64,000 nucleotides of DNA from Macrocystis pyrifera (Eukaryota; Sar; Phaeophyceae; Laminariales; Laminariaceae), in the NCBI GenBank assembly GCA_031763025.1, contig JASSKH010000035.1, forward strand, positions 4,770,389 to 4,834,388, written 5' to 3'. Of the stretch, positions 60,901 through 64,000 are shown piece by piece (positions within the stretch are counted from its first letter, which is position 1; the number at the start of each line of letters is the position of its first letter). The notes under the pieces are model-generated. The model saw nothing but the letters and a program-made list of their open reading frames with translations. It did not search any database and was not told the DNA's origin. The translations under genes were made by a program, and so were the position numbers.

Positions 60901-61850
60901 GGTGAAAGGAAAAGCAATCGTTGACTCTTTCGCGTGAACCTCTGACTTTAATTCCGACCAGATCTTCCCACAACACGTGGGCTGGGGAGATACGGGTAGT
61001 TACCACTGGAACCTCGCGTGTTTAGCTTGTTCTCGTCGCCCAAAACACGGCGAAGGGCTTTGTTTTGGTTTACTCTCGGCAAGAAGGCTTTACCGTGCTG
61101 GCGGTGAAAGGAAAAACACTGGTTGGCCGTGTCGCGTGCACCTCTGGCATTTGTCCCTACCGTTCCCCTATAAAGCCGGTTGGCCGGGGAGTTACGTGTA
61201 TACACCGCTGAAACTCCGCATATTTAGCCTGGTTTTGTCGCCCAAAACACAACGAGGTGTGTTGTTTGATTCACATTCGGAATTAATGCTATACCGTGCC
61301 GACGGTGAAATGCATGCGTTGGCTGTTTCGCGCGCACTTCTGGGTTTGTTTTCGACCTTTTCCTCCTGTGAAAGCGGGTTGGGGTGTTAATGAGTCACCA
61401 CTGCAGGGCCGTGCTTAGCTTGGTTCTGTCGCCAAAACCACGACGAAGGTCTCGTTTTCGTTGACAGTCTGGGATAACATGTTACCGTGCCGGCGGTGAA
61501 CGGAAAATCAATCATTGGCCGTGTCGCGTGCACCTCTGATGTTTTCCCGACCATATCCCTCTATGACACATGGACTGGGGCGTTACGGAGAGATACTACT
61601 ACTTTCGAGGGCCGCACAACAAGCTTGGTTTTGTCGCCCAAAAACGATGAAGGGTGTTGTTTCAGTTTACACTCGGCAAGAACGTTTGACCATACCGGGG
61701 GTGATCGAAAAGCAAGCGTTGGCCGTGTGTCCTGCGCCTCTGGCTTAGTTTCCGATCACATCCATCTAAGAAACGTGTGCTACGCGGCGGTACAACTAGA
61801 GGGCCGCCCAATCGGTTAGTTTTGTTGCCAAAACCTCGACGACGCCCAGC
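58000..61850. repeat. ~200-bp subtelomeric satellite, about 18-19 copies
   Basis: Landmark words recur every 195-207 bp: CTTGGTTTTGTCGCCCAAAA, ACGACGAAGGGT(C/G)TCGTTT, ACCGTGCCGGCGGTGAAAGG, TTTCGCGTGCACCTCTGGC and AAAACGTGGGCTGGGGTGTT. The last word family lies near 58,398, 58,581, 58,788, 59,370, 59,575, 59,771, 59,969, 60,170, 60,376, 60,580, 60,780, 60,978, 61,180, 61,375 and 61,569. Copies diverge by perhaps 15-30%. Open frames up to 219 codons (58,417-59,076) occur on both strands because some unit lengths are multiples of 3; they are not supported as genes. Confidence 0.95.
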
Positions 61851-63244
61851 CGCCTGCTCAAGCCGTTCACCGGCCGCGGCGCGTCTAGCCTCGCTTCGCT
61901 GCACTTTCCTTTCTCGCCCGGGCAGGCGCTTCCTCTCCATCCAGGGGTGGGAGTTCGTGTGCGTGGTTTGTTTTCGACATTTTGTCTTGTGAACTTGAGA
62001 GAGGAAAATTATGACGATTACAGCAATGGCCACTGCGTCATTGGGGGACGATACAAATGGCGTTCCGAGATTCGATGCAAGAAGCCGTACGGCACGGGCG
62101 CAGGGTTAGCTTTGCGTTGAGGCTGCTCGTAGACGGTTGATAACACCGAAGGTGTCGTGGTTTTAGTCGCTATCTCGGGGTCTCAGAGGGGTTAAACGGA
62201 GCCCTGAGAACTACAGTACTCACAGTACAACAATTACTACAGTAGTACACACGAAACAGACTACCAGTAGGAGTATCTGTTGTCGCATCCAGCCGAGTTC
62301 TCATTCAGCCCGCCCTCGCTCGGCAGTAGCTGATCGCTCCTTGCGGCACCTGCGGCACCTAGTGGTGCTTGCCGTTGCTGTTGCTGCCTGAGATTATGCG
62401 TCCCAAGGGCTATGGTCTCGACATGAAGCAAGAGCACCAGGCATACTAAACACAGGAAGGAGACCAGAAACGTACAGTAGTTCGGGCGGTTCCAATTGAC
62501 GCACAGCAGTCGTAACGCTGCCCTGTGTGCGCGAGGGTGTACCGGCGTCTGTTCTGCTGCCTGCCCTGTGTGCGCGAGGGTGTACCGGCGTCTGTTCTGC
62601 TGCCTGTGTTGCGCTTGTGGTTCGCTGGGTCCGTTGTGCTGATGGTCGGTGGACTCTGATGACTGGCTTACGGTGGGTACTCGTACGTAGTTTCACCTGA
62701 CAGCGATTTCGAAAGCGGTCCCTATAAAAAACACCGTCGAAATTGTAAAGTCGCCTTTGCTCTGGGTTCAGGTGCGTCCACCGGTGTAATGTGGCAACCT
62801 TGAATCTGATGATGTACACCAGTCTTAATCACAATGCGCCCAAACGTTTGCTGTTGCGACCTAGAGTCTTTGTGCCAATCTCCGCAACCAAGCACCAGTT
62901 CAGGGTTGAAGTTTGTTTTTAGCGTTACGGCCTAGAGTCTTATCAAGCACAGTAACCAAGCACCAGGTCCTGGGTTCGGGTTCGGGTTAGGGTTAGCGTT
63001 AGAAAAATGGTCGGATCTGGAATTCCAACGGTCCAAGGTGGCTTTTCCAATGCTACCTGATATAACTGGCTAGCACTGGACTCCAGGGCAAGCGTGGGCG
63101 CGAAATTGGCTGTGGGTATGTGGAATCAAAGCTTAGGCGGTAGGTTTTCCATGATTCAGAGCAATGACGAAGCTGACGATGACGGCGGCCGTCTATCGGT
63201 CGGATTCAATGTGGGCGATGAAGAACGATGGCACGGCGAGAGCT
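61851..63244. other. Mostly unique telomere-proximal spacer, no supported gene
   Basis: It includes a 49-bp tandem duplication (62,519-62,612), a 73-bp spaced duplication (CCTAGAGTCTT to CCAAGCACCAG at 62,859 and 62,932), and a degenerate telomere seed GGGTTAGGGTTAGCGTTAG at 62,985. A minus frame of 141 codons (62,394-62,819) spans the 49-bp duplication and has no recognisable domain. Confidence 0.55.
62519..62612. repeat. Perfect or near-perfect 49-bp tandem duplication
   Basis: CTGCCCTGTGTGCGCGAGGG plus the following GTGTACCGGCGTCTGTTCTG and a short tail occurs twice in direct succession. Confidence 0.92.
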
Positions 63245-64000
63245 AGGGTTAGGGTTAGGGTTAGGGTTAGGGTTAGGGTTAGGGTTAGGGTTAGGGTTAG
63301 GGTTAGGGTTAGGGTTAGGGTTAGGGTTAGGGTTAGGGTTAGGGTTAGGGTTAGGGTTAGGGTTAGGGTTAGGGTTAGGGTTAGGGTTAGGGTTAGGGTT
63401 AGGGTTAGGGTTAGGGTTAGGGTTAGGGTTAGGGTTAGGGTTAGGGTTAGGGTTAGGGTTAGGGTTAGGGTTAGGGTTAGGGTTAGGGTTAGGGTTAGGG
63501 TTAGGGTTAGGGTTAGGGTTAGGGTTAGGGTTAGGGTTAGGGTTAGGGTTAGGGTTAGGGTTAGGGTTAGGGTTAGGGTTAGGGTTAGGGTTAGGGTTAG
63601 GGTTAGGGTTAGGGTTAGGGTTAGGGTTAGGGTTAGGGTTAGGGTTAGGGTTAGGGTTAGGGTTAGGGTTAGGGTTAGGGTTAGGGTTAGGGTTAGGGTT
63701 AGGGTTAGGGTTAGGGTTAGGGTTAGGGTTAGGGTTAGGGTTAGGGTTAGGGTTAGGGTTAGGGTTAGGGTTAGGGTTAGGGTTAGGGTTAGGGTTAGGG
63801 TTAGGGTTAGGGTTAGGGTTAGGGTTAGGGTTAGGGTTAGGGTTAGGGTTAGGGTTAGGGTTAGGGTTAGGGTTAGGGTTAGGGTTAGGGTTAGGGTTAG
63901 GGTTAGGGTTAGGGTTAGGGTTAGGGTTAGGGTTAGGGTTAGGGTTAGGGTTAGGGTTAGGGTTAGGGTTAGGGTTAGGGTTAGGGTTAGGGTTAGGGTT
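63245..64000 (+). repeat. Terminal telomere, (TTAGGG)n, ~126 copies
   Basis: About 756 bases of the perfect hexamer run to the edge of the window, G-rich strand 5'->3' to the right. It is the natural end of the chromosome or very near it. The array shows no variant units, unlike the interstitial tract at 46.86 kb. Confidence 0.99.

Noticed and set aside
62394-62819. 141-codon minus frame near the telomere
   Set aside because: Contains a 49-bp tandem duplication, no recognisable domain and no supporting splice or start context.

Overview
The window is the end of a eukaryotic chromosome. The last 756 bases are perfect TTAGGG repeats with the G-rich strand running 5'->3' to the right, so the right edge lies in or at the telomere and everything to the left is subtelomeric. 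The organism is most likely a stramenopile, and a brown alga (Ectocarpus-like) is my best guess. The reasons are the long repeat-filled introns with GT(G/A)AG-type donors, the vertebrate-type telomere motif, and one large gene of a kind I associate with stramenopiles: beta-helix repeats, a Cys-rich GYxGPYC module and a polytopic membrane C-terminus. Species identity is inference.

Gene content is very low. The only strongly supported gene is a single plus-strand gene of at least 35 kb, from about 9.9 kb (5' end not found) to its stop at 45,297. It is a chain of small cassette exons of 27-29 codons, all phase 1 at both ends, nearly all starting G|GT or G|GG after AG and ending GGA G|gtgag. Then come a longer beta-helix exon, a Cys-rich exon, and two exons encoding about eight to nine hydrophobic segments. 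Splice phases match across every junction from 39,667 to the stop. It is read here as a modular cell-surface protein transcribed towards the telomere. Its introns carry a degenerate, 5'-truncated LINE on the minus strand (about 19.0-16.2 kb), two copies of one MITE family (19.64 and 41.59 kb; a third lies just after the stop), a 42-46-bp GAGCTC-rich satellite in two blocks (26.7-27.3 and 28.8-29.2 kb), a duplicated ~190-bp element beside those blocks, and scattered short TTAGGG-like motifs.

From 46.8 kb to the end the DNA is almost all layered repeats: an internal TTAGGG tract (46.86-47.03 kb), a 30-bp minisatellite (47.16-48.31 kb), a ~145-bp higher-order satellite built from the same monomer (48.7-52.26 kb), a ~335-bp repeat with diverged relatives (52.6-55.7 kb), a ~210-bp triplet carrying telomere-like seeds (56.94-57.49 kb), a ~200-bp satellite of about 18-19 copies (58.0-61.85 kb), a short mostly unique spacer, then the telomere.

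Region 1-9.85 kb holds no gene I can support; it contains small tandem duplications and low-complexity tracts. Most open frames in the window are short and look like chance or repeat-derived frames. Two weaker gene candidates are given at low confidence (28.3-28.7 kb minus strand; 56.3-56.7 kb plus strand).
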